Below are positions 5,976 to 7,280 of a stretch of 7,280 nucleotides of DNA, piece after piece (position 1 is the stretch's first letter; each line of letters opens with the position of its first letter). Where the stretch lies: contig JAPKEY010000075.1 of the NCBI GenBank assembly GCA_028821815.1, positions 1 to 7,280 on the forward strand. Reading direction: 5' to 3'. The stretch is from Candidatus Poseidoniales archaeon (GTDB taxonomy: Archaea > Thermoplasmatota > Poseidoniia > Poseidoniales > Thalassarchaeaceae). The notes beneath the pieces were generated by a model that made no database searches, had not been told where the DNA came from, and saw only the letters and a program-made list of their open reading frames with translations. Made by a program: the position numbers and the translations under genes.

Positions 5976-6125
5976 ATGGCTAAGTTGGTTACCTACAAGT
6001 GTCTGCGTTGCGGGCACATCGATGAATTCGAGGGCACACGAACTGGAATCGCCTGTAAGGCGTGTGGATTCCGTATTTTTACCAAGCCTCGCCGACAGGG
6101 CCACAAAACCTTAGACGCGATTTGA
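5976..6125 (+). CDS. rpoP: DNA-directed RNA polymerase subunit P (Rpb12-like)
   Basis: A 49-aa zinc-ribbon subunit of archaeal RNA polymerase (RpoP), homologous to eukaryotic Rpb12/RPABC4, which helps hold the D/L/N/P assembly platform together. The sequence begins MAKLVTYKCLRCG and carries two CxxC pairs (Cys9/Cys12 and Cys27/Cys30) that bind one zinc. These are followed by the conserved basic GFRIFTKPRR at 31-40 and a short tail ending in TLDAI. Length and cysteine spacing match the family. No strong Shine-Dalgarno sequence is seen; a GGAG lies about 20 nt upstream, too far to be convincing. It lies between guaAa and the RFC-like gene in the same direction (gaps 67 and 40 nt), consistent with an operon. 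Confidence 0.95.
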   Translation: MAKLVTYKCLRCGHIDEFEGTRTGIACKACGFRIFTKPRRQGHKTLDAI

Positions 6126-6165
6126 AGCGTCTTGTTGAAAGACTGCGGCATACTCGCTATTGACG

Positions 6166-7280
6166 ATGGCTTCGTGGCTTTCTACTCACGCACCCAAGCG
6201 ATTCGACGCTCTGGCCGTGCCCGAGCAAATCCGTAGTCAATTCATTCGCGCAAGTTCGACCGGCGATCCCCCTCATTTACTGATTACAGGGCCAGCAGGG
6301 GTTGGAAAAACAGCAGCTTGGCGCTTAGTAGCCCGCCAAGTATTGGGTCCCGGATGGAAATCGACTTGCCACGTCTTGCAGGCAAGAGATTTAGCACGTC
6401 AGGCTGGGGCAATGAAAACCTTCGAGGAATTTCTACGTCCTGCAGGCCTCCATTCATCAGATACCCTTGCCAGCCGTACAAGTCTTGATGCATTTGATCG
6501 CAACATGTGGTCTGGTGATGTAGGGGTGGCACCTTGTGGCGAGGAAACCCCGATTAAATTTGGTCGCGCTCCAGTCAGTCGCCTAATCGTAATCGAAGAT
6601 GCAGATCATTTAGGCGCCCGCCGCCAACCGTATCTTCGTCGTATGATGGAATCCGAATCACACACAACTCGATTTATTTTCACCGCCCGCGCCCCAAGTC
6701 GAATCATCGATGCGCTCCGCAGTCGAATGCAGCACATCCGCATCCCGCCAATTCAGCCAGAGGAAATCGTCGCTACTGTACGCAAAGTCACCTCTCTGGA
6801 AAATATCACACTCGCAGAAGGAATGGCCGAGGATATTGCTCACGTCGCAGATGGGAACTTGCGTAAGGCATTGTTTACAACAGAACTTCTCGCCCGTCGA
6901 CAGATGACAGATGAAAGAAATAGGCTATACGAGGTGGTATCGGCGAGTACATTGCAACACGCTCGCAGAATGATTGAATTGGCCCTACGTGGACGTGTAA
7001 TCGAATGGCGATGGGAAAAGAAAAATGGCCGTAACATCAAGACACTGGAGGGTGCAATGGGCCAGTTGGATGAAATGATGGGCGCACACGCTTTAGATGC
7101 TGAGGACATAGTTCATCAAATCCACATGGAACTAGTTGGTAACCGCCTCATGCTCGCCCCTGCTCTACGAAATGAGATGCTCGATGCACTTGCAGATTGC
7201 GATACATCTCTTCGGCGTACAATCCATTCCAGGATCCAGATTGAGCATTTCCTACACTGTGTATCAGCAGCAGGCCAACG
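6166..7280 (+). CDS. divergent replication factor C small-subunit-like AAA+ ATPase (3' end outside window)
   Basis: Clamp-loader type AAA+ protein, likely involved in loading PCNA at replication forks. The window holds 371 residues with no stop, so the C-terminus is missing. RFC-like features in order: WLSTHAPKRFDAL at 4-16 (compare the WVEKYRPKTL type), PPHLLITGPAGVGKT at 35-49 with Walker A GPAGVGKT at 42-49, LQARD at 71-75 where RFC has LNASD, RLIVIEDADHL at 139-149 (Walker B), YLRRMMES at 156-163 (RFC ALRRTME), RSR at 185-187 (arginine finger of the SRC motif) and GNLRKAL at 230-236 (sensor 2, GDMRKAL type). Odd points: Walker B reads ED instead of DE, the sensor 1 Asn is replaced (TARAP), and about 45 extra residues lie between the LQARD helix and Walker B. 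It is therefore probably a second, specialised small subunit of a heteromeric loader rather than the main RfcS. The ATG at 6166 is chosen over an in-frame TTG at 6160. Confidence 0.85.
   Translation, partial: MASWLSTHAPKRFDALAVPEQIRSQFIRASSTGDPPHLLITGPAGVGKTAAWRLVARQVLGPGWKSTCHVLQARDLARQAGAMKTFEEFLRPAGLHSSDTLASRTSLDAFDRNMWSGDVGVAPCGEETPIKFGRAPVSRLIVIEDADHLGARRQPYLRRMMESESHTTRFIFTARAPSRIIDALRSRMQHIRIPPIQPEEIVATVRKVTSLENITLAEGMAEDIAHVADGNLRKALFTTELLARRQMTDERNRLYEVVSASTLQHARRMIELALRGRVIEWRWEKKNGRNIKTLEGAMGQLDEMMGAHALDAEDIVHQIHMELVGNRLMLAPALRNEMLDALADCDTSLRRTIHSRIQIEHFLHCVSAAGQ

Noticed and set aside
5920..6114. 64-aa plus-strand reading frame starting at TTG
   Set aside because: It overlaps rpoP in another frame. 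rpoP has the conserved CxxC pairs and explains the sequence.

Overview
This window is most likely archaeal chromosomal DNA from a euryarchaeon of the marine Thermoplasmatota type (Marine Group II / Poseidoniales-like). Archaeal origin is well supported by gene content: a stand-alone GMP synthase glutaminase subunit, the 49-residue zinc-binding RNA polymerase subunit P, a diphthine synthase, a Trm5-type tRNA methyltransferase, an RFC-type clamp-loader ATPase and a tRNA-Asp with an encoded CCA end. The Marine Group II placement is an inference from mid GC content, short intergenic gaps and Pro/Gly/Ser-rich linkers. No phylogeny was run.

Left part (1-2991): a small two-pass membrane protein on the + strand meets, tail to tail with 5 nt between stop codons, a 557-aa protein of no recognised family on the - strand. 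Upstream of that gene on the same strand is dph5 (diphthamide synthesis on elongation factor 2). The 557-aa gene has a TATA-like element about 27 nt before its ATG, which fits a leaderless transcript. dph5 instead has a clear Shine-Dalgarno sequence.

Middle (3046-4214): trm5 diverges from dph5, with 54 nt between start codons. Both products tune translation: Dph5 modifies EF2, and Trm5 makes m1G37 in tRNA. trm5 ends 12 nt from the CCA end of a convergent tRNA-Asp(GUC), which carries G37, the base Trm5 methylates. An AT-rich, TATA-like element at 4207-4214 lies at a suitable distance from both the tRNA and the divergent gene to its right, so it may serve both.

Right part (4245-7280): four + strand genes with gaps of 41, 67 and 40 nt may form one operon. 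They are (1) a composite protein with an acidic N-terminus, an SGPP repeat linker, a coiled coil and a degenerate class II aldolase/adducin fold; (2) guaAa, for GMP synthesis; (3) rpoP, an RNA polymerase subunit; and (4) a divergent RFC small-subunit-like AAA+ ATPase that runs off the window edge. The set is mostly housekeeping and information processing. No mobile element, CRISPR array or phage gene was seen. The least ordinary parts are the degenerate aldolase-fold fusion, the clamp-loader paralogue with altered ATPase motifs, and the unassigned 557-aa protein with two internal motif repeats.
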